Positions 29,627 through 39,666 of a stretch of DNA of 64,000 nucleotides are shown here, piece after piece. The number at the start of each line of letters is the position of its first letter. Within the stretch, counting starts at the first letter, position 1. This DNA is from Paralithodes platypus (taxonomy: Eukaryota; Arthropoda; Malacostraca; Decapoda; Lithodidae), in the NCBI GenBank assembly GCA_032716605.1, contig CM064572.1:37056313-37120312 (forward strand), given 5' to 3'. The notes below the pieces were generated by a model. That model saw only the letters and a list, made by a program, of their open reading frames with translations, was not told the origin of the DNA and made no database searches. Made by a program: the position numbers and the translations under genes.

Positions 29627-30331
29627 TATGGTCGAAATTTGACCATAACTTGATACTCCATTACTCATCCCCTTATTTGTTTGCATGAGCTGTAGCTAAG
29701 CTCTAGCTTAACTGCCCTGTAGTTACTTTGCATGTAATTTTGCTGTGTTTTTTACTGATAAACGTTTGTTTATATAGACTGCTTTTGTTTACATGTGTAC
29801 CGGTTAGTGACGACCGATGCTCTAAAGTAAACAAACTACTGCTTGTTTCATATTATAAAGTTCTAGCACTTATTGTAGATATTTTAGCCCTCACTGTAGT
29901 TAAGTGCTTAGCAAACCACCCAGTAGTTATCTTGCATGACATTGTACTGTAGTTTTGACTGATAAACGTTTGTTTTTCAAAATTCTATTTGTCAAGTTAG
30001 TAGAGACGCCGTCGATACCAGCGCCACCTGTGTACGCATAAACAAACCCTCTTCTTGTATTTTATATATCAAAGTCTAGCCAATACTGTACTTGGTTAAA
30101 TTTGTTTTCTTGGTTAATCTATATAAATCGCACACACTAACATTTGTCAAGATAGTTTTAATATTGGGTTAGAATAATTTAGTTACTGTAATACTTTTTG
30201 ATAGCCTATTTATTAATCGTATTTCAGATACTTGTCACCATATTAATAGGCCTCTCACACCCTTGCCAGGGATATTACTAACTCCATTATTATTATTATT
30301 ATTGTGTCGACCAATGTATAAACTAATATAC
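29621..30331. other. AT-rich unannotated DNA with a faint duplication
   Basis: No gene recognised. 29690-29860 and 29895-30070 share ordered blocks (TGTAGTTACTTTGCATG / AGTAGTTATCTTGCATG, and ACTGATAAACGTTTGTTT in both), so an old tandem duplication of about 205 bp is likely. (ATT)n at 30289-30303. Confidence 0.45.
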
Positions 30332-31130
30332 AGGCTTTAGCCTAACTGTGTCATACTGCTAACATAATTTTATTTTTATTTTCAGGCATAAAATTGTGTT
30401 CTATTGCTAACATATTCTTTTTGTGATTAACATATTCTTTTTGTGATTTACAGGCATTAATTGTACCATATTGCTAACCAATATTTTTTGTTACTGTACT
30501 GTATACTGCTTTCCAGTTTTCTCACTAGGCTAAATTAACCCTCTCCCCCTTTTTTTTCCAGTAAATTTTGTAACAAATTACTAGTCCATTTGCAATTTTC
30601 AGGCGTTAACTGTGTCATACTGCTAACATAAAAAAAAAAAAAAATTCAGGCATAAATTGTGTTCTATTGCTAACATATTTTTTGTGATTTACAGGCATAA
30701 TATTCTTTTTGTGATTAACATTCTTGTTGTGATTTACAGGCATTAATTGTACCATATTGCTAACAAATACTTGTTGTTACTGTACTATATACTGTTTTCC
30801 AGTTTTCTCACTAGGCTACATTAACGCTCTCCCTCCTTTTGTTTTTTCCAGTAAATTTTGTAACAAATTTCTAGTCCATTTGTGATTTTCAGGCTTGAAC
30901 TGTGTCATACTGCTAACATCAATTTTTTTTTTCAGGCATAAATTGTGTTATATTGCTAACATATTTTTTGTGATTTACAGGCATATTAATTTTATCATAT
31001 TGCTAACAAAATTGTGTGTGATTTTCAGGAATTAATTGTATCACATTGCTAACATAATTTTTTTGGTGATTTTCAGGCTTTAATTGTACCATTTTGCTAA
31101 CATAAATTTGTGTGATTTTCAGGCATATTG
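30332..31130 (+). repeat. Complex tandem repeat of 3'-splice-site-like modules
   Basis: Eleven GCTAAC motifs, most followed after 23-28 nt of T-rich sequence by TTTCAG or TTACAG and then GGCAT/GGCTT. Larger units starting at 30332, 30601 and 30891 (269 and 290 bp) repeat the sequence CTGTGTCATACTGCTAACAT, with TTTTCCAGTTTTCTCACTAG and TTTTTTCCAGTAAATTTTGT inside. It resembles branch point + polypyrimidine tract + AG on the plus strand. I see no coding exon attached. It may be only a T-rich satellite. Confidence 0.7.
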
Positions 31131-31208
31131 TGATTATATCTTCATGGCGCCGCAACGAACCTGCACGTGTTGTTTCAGTAAATTTGGCCCTACCATATTT
31201 GTTGATAC
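31131..31208. other. Short unique stretch before LINE-B
   Basis: Contains CTTCATGGCGCCGCAACGAA with about 20 open codons that run into the LINE-B poly(T). Too short to call an exon. Confidence 0.3.
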
Positions 31209-31282
31209 TTTTTTTTTTTTTTTTTAAAGAGACAATGAACGGAGGAAGGAAAAACACAGATAAAACAAAAAGGTCCATGTGC

Positions 31283-33797
31283 CTAAAGGCATCCTCCAAT
31301 CATAAAATGTTTGTAACAACTGGATTTAAACATTTGTAGATTGTAAGTTTGTGGAAAGCAATTCGAGGGAAGTGAATTCCAAAGAGTAGTAGCTCTGGCG
31401 ATAAATGAATTCTGATAAGCAGAAGTTCTGCATTGTGGAGGAGAAAGTGTAAATTCATGGGCGCTCTCAGCTGCCCTAGTTCTACGGGGAAAGATGTGGA
31501 GAGGCGGCACAATTGAAGCAAGTTCCTCGGAACAATTGCTGTGAAAATATCTGTAGAATAATGCAAGGGATGCAACGTTTCTTCGTATGGATAATGTAGG
31601 AAGGTCCTGTGTGATTGAAGGGTTATTGATTAATCTAATAGCTTTATTTTGAATTTTGTCCAACTGCCTCAATGCAACCACTCCACTTCCACCCCACAGA
31701 GGTGAACAGTAATCCATCTGAGAACGCACATGACTTTTATATATCACGGCCAAATGCTCGTCAGTGAAGAATTCTCGAACTCTGTACAGGAGTCCCAGTT
31801 TTTTAGAGGCATTCTTAGCAATGCTTCTAACATAATGTGTCCAGCTCAAGTTAGTAGTTAATGTTACACCGAGAATGTCAATACTAGGGGAAGTGGGAAT
31901 ATTTACATCATTAAAAATATATGGGAGTCAGTGAGATTCTGTCGGTTAGAAAATTGAATGTACTTGGTTTTCTGTGCATTAAAGGAAACTAGATTCTTTT
32001 GTCCCCATCCATTAATTCTAGAAAGGTCCTGGTTCAGAGAAATTGCAGTGTTTATTTTTGAATTTATAAGATCGGGTTGGGTGAAAGAATTGGTAAATGT
32101 GAAGGAACTGTGGAGTGTTGAGTCATCTGCGTAGGAATGTATTGGATTATGAGTGGTAGATATGCGGCTCGCTTGGTGTAGTGACTAGCGTCTCGGACTT
32201 CCACCCAGAAGGCCCGGGTTCGCGCCCACGCTCGGCGCATTAAAGATTTTTCGCAAGCACGGAGTCGTTACCATCCCTCATGAGCAAAGGGATGGGTAGT
32301 AGTACAGGACCCCAATGGAAATACGCCTAATCGGCCTTATTGAGCTATCCTTAGCTAGCTTAGCATGCGCTAAGAACTATTATTATTATTATTATTATTA
32401 TCATTGATATGAATGAGGAACAGAATTGGGGCCAAAACTGATCCCTGGGGAACACCCACATTTATTGAGTGAAATTGAGAATAAAGGCCATCTACCATTA
32501 CACATATTTTTCTGTTATGAAGATAAGAAGAAATTAGTGGAACTAATGATGCAAGGCCGTAGTGTGACATCTTCGACAATAAGGATTGATGCCAGACTCT
32601 ATCAAATGCCTTTGATATATCCAGTGCTATTGTATGTGTTTCACCATGTTGGTCTGTAGCTTGGTTGATTTGATGCGTAAGAAGGCAAAGCATGTCTGCA
32701 GTTGATCGACATCGTCTAAAACCATATTGCCTATCACTGATTAATTTATTATTCTCAAGATGCTTAATTATGTGATTATTTAATATAATTTCAAAGACTT
32801 TACCAAGAGTGGAAGTTATAGCTATTGGTCTGTAGTTTGATGGATCTGAAGAGGCACCTTTTTTAGGAACTGGATGGATGTTTGCTTCTTTCCAGGGTAC
32901 TGGGAAGCATGAGGTATGAGTACACAGACGGAAATTTTTTGCCAATACAGGAGCGAGCACCAAGGAGCAATTCTTAAGTACTATTGGAGGAATTTCATCT
33001 GGACCAGGAGCCTTATCTACTAAGAGATTCTGCAAAATAGTTTTGACATGTCTGGTGTGGATCTTAAGTGAGGGAATTTCAGGCGAATTAAAATTAAGTA
33101 CAGGGACATCTTGATTTATTTCATCTAAGATTGAGTTGGTGGAGAAAATATCCGCAAGAAGGTTAGCTTTACCTCGTGGGTCACTTACAAGATTGCCAGT
33201 CGGAGATTTTAATGGTGGAATGGAGGAAGCAGTAGTGAAGTTGGATTTAAATGAGTTAAGAGTAGACCAAAATAGTTTGTTATCATTTGGATTATTTAGA
33301 AGTTTATTTGCCTGCTTGTGGAGAAAGTATGATTTAGTTAGGTTTAATACAGTTTTGGCATGATTTCTGATGTTTCTAAAGTAATTAAAGGCTTCATGTA
33401 TTTTTGATCTTGTGTATGCATTGTAGGCTATTGCTTTTTGTTCAGTTACCCTAGCACAATTATGGTCAAACCATTTAGGTGAATTAGATCTTTTACTGTA
33501 CTTTTGATGAGGAATAAAAGTTTCCATTCCAATTTTTACAAAATCTTGTATGTGGCTCAAGGTGGAGTGTGCATCATTAGAAAAGAAAGAGGTCCTGGGA
33601 ATATCAATAAAGAAACCTTGAAGACCCTCCCAGTCTGCCCTATCGTAATGCCATTTAGTCACCAAAACAGGTTCAGAGTGGGAAGGTGTGGTAGGTGATA
33701 GACAGGTGGCCTGTATCAGATAGTGATCAGAAGATCCAAGCGGGGACCTCACTGTAACATCATAATTTTCTGAATTGGTTGTTAAAAATAAGTCCAA
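31283..33797 (-). pseudogene. Endonuclease-RT of LINE-B copy 2, SINE-interrupted
   Basis: 32370-33935 encodes the EEP end (GSSDHYLIQATCL), KAPGPDEIPPIVLKN, NIHPVPKKGASSDPSNYRPI, YGFRRCRSTADMLCLLTHQI, ALDISKAFDRVWHQ and VGVPQGSVLAPILFLIHIND, and then runs into Asn codons from the SINE (ATT)n tail. The first about 48 codons of that frame are antisense CR1, not LINE-B. Past the SINE the active site is YADDST (around 32121-32135), keeping the Tyr that copy 1 has lost. 31283-31849 is the C-terminus (SWTHYVRSIAKNASKKLGLL). A frameshift lies near 31850-31990. Confidence 0.85.
32163..32400 (+). mobile_element. tRNA-Gly-like SINE inside LINE-B
   Basis: Head GCGGCTCGCTTGGTGTAGTG with a near-consensus A box (TGGTGTAGTGA), a loop CTTCCAC that would give anticodon TCC (Gly), and B box GGTTCGCGCCC. 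A body of about 150 bp follows, with the tail (ATT)n at 32378-32401. Comparison with uninterrupted LINE-B (18255-18275) shows an exact interruption between GGTAGATAT and TCATTGATATG, with about 4 bp lost and no clear target duplication. The anticodon stem pairs poorly, so it is not a working tRNA. Confidence 0.75.
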
Positions 33798-34735
33798 ATT
33801 TGTAGATTTTGCCAGCTCCGAGAGAAGATTGCGGATGAATTGAATGCAGCTCACCGCAAGATCGATGCCCTGACTACGAAGCTTGAATCCCTTCAAGAAT
33901 TTGCCACACTCAATGTAGGAGTGCCCTCGGCCCAAGAAACCACTACGATGTCAACCGCCATTCCAGTGCATACAGTACCGGTACCGGTACCCACACCAGC
34001 AGCTACCTTAGATGTTGCAGAAAATAATAATGACTCTACTCTCACTCCCCACCAGGACAACTTTCAGTTAGTGAGAAACAATGTGCATCCCAGTACCAGT
34101 ACCAGGAAGGTAATCCCGACAACATGCCAAAACCGCTTCAAAATTCTTGCTATTGACGAGGAAGAGGAAACGGAAGAAGTTCGGCTTGTAGGCGACTCCA
34201 TGGTCCGTGGCCAATTAACCGAGTTTTGCGCCAGGGCACCCAGGACCAAAAGGCGATTCTGTATCCCAGGTGGCAGCGTGGACGACATTGTTGCGGCTGT
34301 GGAAGAGGTTTCCAGGCTCGCCCCCGCAAGCACTACGTACGTCATCCACGTTGGATCTAACGATGTCCAACGGACGCGGTCAAAGGAACTACTTTGCAAG
34401 TACCGGCGGCTGATCAGGTCCTTCAAGGAAAAATCTAATAGAATCTTAATTTCAGGAATTGTTCCCCGGATTGATGTAGAAAACCGATTCTACAACATAG
34501 CTACCAGTACAAATCGCCGACTAGCCAAACTCTGCAGGGAGGAGGACATCGGCTTTGTCGACACGTGGGATCATTATTTTTTACTATGATAAATCTTTGT
34601 TTTCAGGAGATGATGTACATCTCAATGAAATAGGAGCTGCACGTCTTGGTCGTCTGCTGAACGATGCAGTCAAGGATTTCCGTTCAAAAAACGGGGTCAA
34701 CCGGGGGTATCCGGGGGTAGTGTAGGTCAAATACG
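33798..34735 (+). pseudogene. CR1 ORF1, esterase-like, one frameshift
   Basis: The frame is open from the 5' junction with a heptad-like N-terminus (KIDALTTKLESLQEF), a P/T/V-rich linker, then an SGNH-hydrolase pattern: RLVGDSMVRG (block I, Ser), VIHVGSNDV (block III, GxND) and, after a one-base T-run expansion near 34577, DDVHLNEIGAARLG (block V, DxxH). No credible ATG: the true start was lost by 5' truncation. In CR1 elements such ORF1 esterase domains are known; their role in retrotransposition is not settled. Confidence 0.85.
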
Positions 34736-37461
34736 AACTGAAAATTCAGAAAATGCACGATCAGTAACATCCAACTCTAATAATACTCTTAAGGTGTTTT
34801 ATGTAAATGCTCGTAGCATACGCAATACATTTTCAGATCTAGAGGAAATCGTGTTTACAGAACATTATGATATAATCGGTATTACAGAATCTTGGTTAAA
34901 TACGGAAGACAGAGACTTTTTAGCCGAATATACGCTTCCTGGTTATACAATGTTTGAGAAAAGTCGGATCAATAGAAATGGAGGAGGAGTTCTGTTTTTT
35001 ATAAAGGAAAGTCTTAATCCCGTCTTAATGTCAAAACCTCAAATTGCAAATATAGACATATCTTACGTACTATTAAATAATAAACCAGGAACTAAAATAA
35101 CACTAGCTTTATTATACAGACCCCCAGCTCAATCAGTGCAAACTGATAGTGAAATTTATGAACAAATTGCAGAAATAACTAACATACAAGATACCGTAAT
35201 TCTTGGCGATTTCAACTTACCTGTGACTAAATGGGGCGATATTCTTACTTCACACTCTGGACACGACCTCTATGCTATCTTGCAAGAGAGTTCACTTTTT
35301 CAATTTGTCCAATCTCCGACCCGTGGAAATAATGTGCTTGACCTTGTACTCGCAATAAAAGAAGAATTAATAGAGAATTTGAATGTTGGTGATGAATTCA
35401 GTAACAGCGACTATCATACGATAACTTTCACTTTAAAGTTTACTAGTAACAAATCAAATACCACATTGAGAAAGTCCCTAATTTCAAGAAAGCAAATTTT
35501 CATAAACTTAAATCAAAGCTTAAAGAAACTGACTGGAGCTTTCTGACTAACAATAACGACATAAATACATCTTGGGAGTGTTTCACAACCACTTACCTTA
35601 AGGCAGTGCAAGACTGCATACCATCGAAAATACGGCGTCCAGGCCATAATGATAAGCCCAAATGGTGGAATAAAGATATTTCAGACTGTCTGCTTGCTAA
35701 AAAATTTGCTAATGATAGATTAAAATCCTCACAAAATGACGAAGAACGGGTGAAATTTGTAGAGCTACGACGCAAAGCCAAAAAGTTAATTAAGCAAAGT
35801 AAAAAGACCCTGGAGTTACATGTTGCAAATCAAAGTAAAACAAACCCAAAAGAATTTTATAGTTATATCAGAAAGAAAAAAGTAGTTACTTCAACTGTTG
35901 GACCGTTAGTCGATGAAAATGGAGAATACACCAAAGACGAAGTACAATTAATGAGTAAGGCCCTCCATACCTTCTTTGCATCAGTTTTTACAACCGAAGA
36001 CCTTAGTGATATCCCTACACCATCGCCGATTCAGATTGATAATTCAGATATTCTAAGCAATATCACCGTTACAGAGAGAGAAGTATTGAATTGTTTAGAT
36101 AAACTCAAGATAAATAAAATGCCTGGACCTGATACAATCTCGCCTAGAGTTCTAAAGGAAGCTAAGGATGAGCTCTCCAAACCACTGACATTGCTATTCA
36201 ATGAATCCTTGCAGTTTGGGACTATGCCTGATCAGTGGAAGCTAGCCAACGTGTAAAACCGATATTAAAAAAAGGCAGCAAATCCTTACCCAGTAACTAT
36301 CGTCCGATTAGCTTAACCTCAATTGTTTGTAAAATGCTAGAAACGGTCATAAGAGACAGACTCGTAAATCACTTAGAGGCAAATAACTTACTTAAAGATA
36401 CTCAACACGGCTTTTGTAAAAAACGTTCCTGTTTACCAAACCTCTTACAAGATGGTGTGTTGAAATGGATAGAAAATTGGCTCAGCGACAGAAAGCAAAG
36501 AGTAGTCATAAACGGTAAGGCATCTAATTGGACCAATGTAAGTAGCGGGGTACTCCAGGGATCGGTACTAGGACCAATTATATTTCTAATTTACATCAAC
36601 GACATAGATGAGGGTCTCACCTGTACAATCTCAACATTTGCTGACGATACAAAAATTGCAAATAGCGTACTCTCAAAAGAACAAGTTGACGATATGCAAC
36701 ACAATCTAGATACATTGTCATGTTGGGCCCAAATTTGGCAAATGAGTTTCAATGCGGATAAATGTAAAGTACTACATATCGGATACCTAAATGAGAAAGC
36801 AAACTATTCGATGAATGGCACTCAGCTTAAGAATGTAAACAGAGAAACCGATCTGGGAGTAACAATATCGAGTAACCTAAAACCGAGTCAACAATGTTCA
36901 GAAGTTGTTAAGAAGGCAAACAAAATAATTGGCTTTATAGGCAGGTCATTTGAGCATAAATCCAAAGAAGTTATCCTAACCCTTTACAATTCCTTAGTCC
37001 GCCCTCTTCTGGAATACTGCGTTCAATCCTGGTGCCCTTATTACCAAAAAGATATAAACTAGCTAGAACGAGTTCAACGTAGAGTTACCAAAATGATACC
37101 TAGCCTAAAGAACAAACCATACGAAGAGCGTCTTAGAGAATTAAATCTATTTCCTTTAACCCAGCGCAGATTAAGAGGTGACTTAATTCAAGTGTTCAAA
37201 ATCATCGAAGGCATCAACAATATGAACTGTAGTAAGTACTTCACTATCGACCAATCTAATTACACGCGGGGAATCGGTTGCAAAATTATTGGTAAATCTT
37301 TTAACTCACACGAATCTAAGAATTTATTCTGCAATCGAGTTGTCAACTTGTTGAATGGGCTTCCCCAAGACGTTATAGACTGCAGCACCGTTGATTCATT
37401 TAAACTCCGTTTAGACAAATATCTCGCATCAAACCCGCGACTGACTGCGGTTGTAAATTAA
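34736..37461 (+). pseudogene. CR1 ORF2 endonuclease-RT, motif A deleted
   Basis: Endonuclease (34794-35546): YVNARSIRN, IGITESWLNT, LALLYRPPAQ, ILGDFNLPVTKW, SNSDYHTITF, a complete EEP catalytic set. After a frameshift near 35470-35530, the linker (35606-36256) has KMPGPDTISPRVLKEAKDEL. Another break at the VNVxPI region (about 36250) leads to the RT (36235-37062): NYRPISLTSIVCKM, HGFCKKRSC, SSGVLQGSVLGPIIFLIYIN, TFADDTKIA (36637). The segment holding motif A (DFQKAFD in copy 2) is missing, about 126 bp at 36447. A stop (TAG, about 37060) replaces a Lys codon before the C-terminal piece (37093-37461). Cannot be catalytic. Confidence 0.9.
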
Positions 37462-37705
37462 TAACTTTATTTTATCCCCCCCTCAGTTACTAACCCATAT
37501 GTCCCCTACTAACTTCCTAATCCTGCCACGGACATTAGTTCCAGGGCAGTAGTTCCCTTTCCAATGTTCCCTTACCCACCCTAAACCACTGTTTGGACCC
37601 TTGATCCTCAGTGTTTTGGAGGACAAGCAGCCTAGAAGGGTCACTAGACATGTTGTTTCTTGATTTCCTTTATACTCCTTTGTACTCCTTTGTACTCCTT
37701 TGTAC

Positions 37706-37871
37706 ATACACACAAACAGAACTTGGGATGTGACATGGCCTTGGTTTTTCAAATTATATGACGTTCGGCCTATAAGTTTGGCTATTGTAACACGTTTCGC
37801 ACCATTGCTTTGTCAAATTTAAGACCTTTCATGCACTTTAGGTGTCGATTTCTTCCTGGCGAGCGATAGCG
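37706..37871 (+). mobile_element. Spacer and PAL1 fragment fused to the satellite
   Basis: 37706-37751 is unrecognised. 37752-37871 is the left part of PAL1 without its terminus: ATATGACGTTCGGCCTATAA, GTCAAATTTAAGACCTTTCA, CTTCCTGGCGAGCGATAGCGA. The match stops exactly where the first 101-bp satellite unit starts (CTGCTGCCGCC). The right half of PAL1 is not found at the far end of the array. Confidence 0.75.
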
Positions 37872-39067
37872 AACTGCTGCCGCCACACTGCCGAACACCA
37901 ATGAAGTGGGTCCGGTAAGGTAGAGGCGGGAAATACGGATAACACAGCCCCACACAGGTCAGCTACCACTCTCACTGCTGCCACCACACTGCCGAACAAC
38001 AATGAAGTGGGTCTGGTAAGGTAGAGGCGGGAAACACAGGTGACACAGCCCCACACCGGTCAGCTACCACCCTCACTGCCGCCGCCTCACTGCCGAACAA
38101 CAATGAAGTGGGTCTGGTAAGGTAGAGGCGGGAAACACGGGTGACACAGCCCCACACCGGTCTGCTACCATCCTCACTGCTGCCGCCACACTGCCGAACA
38201 ACAATGAAGTGGGTCTGGTAAGGTAGATGCGGGAAACACGGGTGACACAGCCCCACACCGTTCAGCTACCACCCCCACTGCTGCCGCTACACTGATGAAC
38301 AACAATGAAGATGGTCTGGTAAGGTAGAGACGGGAAACATGGGTGACACAGCCCCACACCGGTCAGCTCCCACCCTCACTGCTGCCGCCACACTGCCGAA
38401 CAACAATGAAGTGGGTCTGGTAAGGTAGAGGCGGGAAACACGGGTGACACAGCCCCACACCGGTCAGCTTCCACCCTCACTGCTGCCGCCACACTGCCGA
38501 ACAACAATGAAGTGTGTCTGGTAAGGTAGAGGCGGGAAACACGGGTGACACAGCCCCACACCGGTCAGCTACCACCCTCAATGCTGCCGCCACACTGCTG
38601 AACAACAATGAAGTGGGTCTGATAAAGTAGCGGCGGGAAACACGGGTGACACAGCCCCTCACCGGTCAGCTACCACCCTCACTGCCGCCGCCACACTGCC
38701 GAACAACAATGAAGTGGGTCTTGTAAGGTAGAGGCGGGAAACACGGGTGACACAGCCCCACACCGGTCAGCTACCACCCTCACTGCTGCCGCCACACTGC
38801 CGAACAACAATGAAGTGGTTTGGTAAGGTAGAGGCGGGAAACACGGGTAACACAGCACCACACCGGTCAGCTACCACCCTCACTGCCGCAGCTACACTGC
38901 CGAACAACAATGAAGTGGGTCTTGTAAGGTAGAAGTGGAAAACACGGGTGACACAGCCCCACACCGGTCAGCTACCACCCTCACTGCTGCCGCTACACTG
39001 CTGAACAACAATGAAGTGGGTCTGGTACGGTAGAGGCGGGAAACACGGGTGACACAGCCCCACACCG
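37872..39067. repeat. 101-bp satellite, left block, about 12 units
   Basis: Unit of 101 bp: CAGCTACCACCCTCACTGCT, GCCGCCACACTGCCGAACAA, CAATGAAGTGGGTCTGGTAA, GGTAGAGGCGGGAAACACGG, GTGACACAGCCCCACACCGG, T. Units here differ more from one another than those in the right block, as expected at an array edge. The minus-strand frame of about 61 codons per unit is a by-product of 101 not being a multiple of 3; not a gene. Confidence 0.97.
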
Positions 39068-39666
39068 ATCAGAAGGAAATAGAAGAAGTCCGGCTCGTGG
39101 GAGACTCGATGATACGTGGTCAGCTCACAGAGTTTTGCGCCAGGGCACCTAAGACCAGGAAGCGTTTTTGTATCCCTGGTGGTGGTGTGGACGACGTAGT
39201 TGCAGCAGTTGACGAAGTATCAAAGCTGGCCCCTGCTAATACAATGTACGTCATCCACGTTGGATCCAACGATGTACAGCGAACCCGGTCGGAAGATTTG
39301 CTTTTAAAGTACCAGCAGCTGATCAAGTCGTTTAAGGAGAAGTCATCAAGGATCATCGTCTCAGGAATCGTCCCCCGGCTCGGTGTAGAGAGCCGATTTT
39401 ACAACATAGCCACCAGCACAAATCGTTGTCTAGCAAACCTCTGCAGCAAGGAGAACGTGGGATTCGTCGACACCTGGGACAATTTCTACTACGATGACTA
39501 TTTGTTTTCGGACGATGGAGTTCATCTGAACCAGGTGGGAGCAGCACGTTTTGGGCGTCTTCTCAACGATGCGGTGACGGATTTTCGGAGAAGAAATCGA
39601 CTCAGCACAGGACAACCAGGAAGGAGGACCGAAGACAGCGAGGACGGCAACCTACAAAGGAACTAA
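39049..39666 (+). CDS. CR1 ORF1 esterase domain, 5'-truncated, open
   Basis: 205 codons open. The ATG and first eight codons come from the satellite, so this is not the native start. SGNH-type residues: LVGDSMIRG (Ser20), HVGSNDV (Gly72-Asp75) and DDGVHLNQVGAARFG (Asp156, His159), i.e. all conserved blocks are intact, plus a short charged C-terminal tail. Known for CR1-group ORF1 proteins, thought to act on lipids or membranes during the element's life cycle; function not proven. Ends 27 bp before an open ORF2 frame. Whether it is transcribed from within the satellite is unknown. Confidence 0.8.
   Translation: MTQPHTDQKEIEEVRLVGDSMIRGQLTEFCARAPKTRKRFCIPGGGVDDVVAAVDEVSKLAPANTMYVIHVGSNDVQRTRSEDLLLKYQQLIKSFKEKSSRIIVSGIVPRLGVESRFYNIATSTNRCLANLCSKENVGFVDTWDNFYYDDYLFSDDGVHLNQVGAARFGRLLNDAVTDFRRRNRLSTGQPGRRTEDSEDGNLQRN

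Larger units (their letters stand above)
31209..33797 (-). mobile_element. LINE-B non-LTR retrotransposon, copy 2
   Basis: A T-run at 31209-31225 marks the poly(A) tail of the minus-strand element. Homologous along its length to 17331-19660 (including the 3' UTR), but the endonuclease N-terminus is missing: the element stops at 33797 where CR1 sequence begins. A tRNA-like SINE of about 240 bp is inserted at 32163-32400. Confidence 0.85.
33798..37705 (+). mobile_element. CR1 retrotransposon, copy 1
   Basis: About 3.9 kb: ORF1 with an esterase domain, ORF2 with endonuclease and RT, a 3' UTR of about 240 bp, and a terminal decamer repeat CTCCTTTGTA (about 3 units, 37675-37705). The tandem short-repeat tail in place of poly(A) is typical of CR1. 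The 5' end abuts LINE-B copy 2 in opposite orientation. Many frame breaks, so it is inactive. Confidence 0.9.

Noticed and set aside
31140..31208. Possible short coding exon after the splice-like array (ATG at 31143)
   Set aside because: Only about 20 codons before the LINE-B tail, with no donor site or homologue visible. Kept only as a note.
32164..32237. Functional tRNA-Gly gene
   Set aside because: The anticodon stem has mismatches, the sequence interrupts a LINE RT gene, and it ends in an (ATT)n tail: a SINE.
33840..33935. N-terminal domain of the LINE-B frame ending at 33935
   Set aside because: Those 48 codons are antisense to CR1 ORF1; the LINE-B homology stops at 33797.
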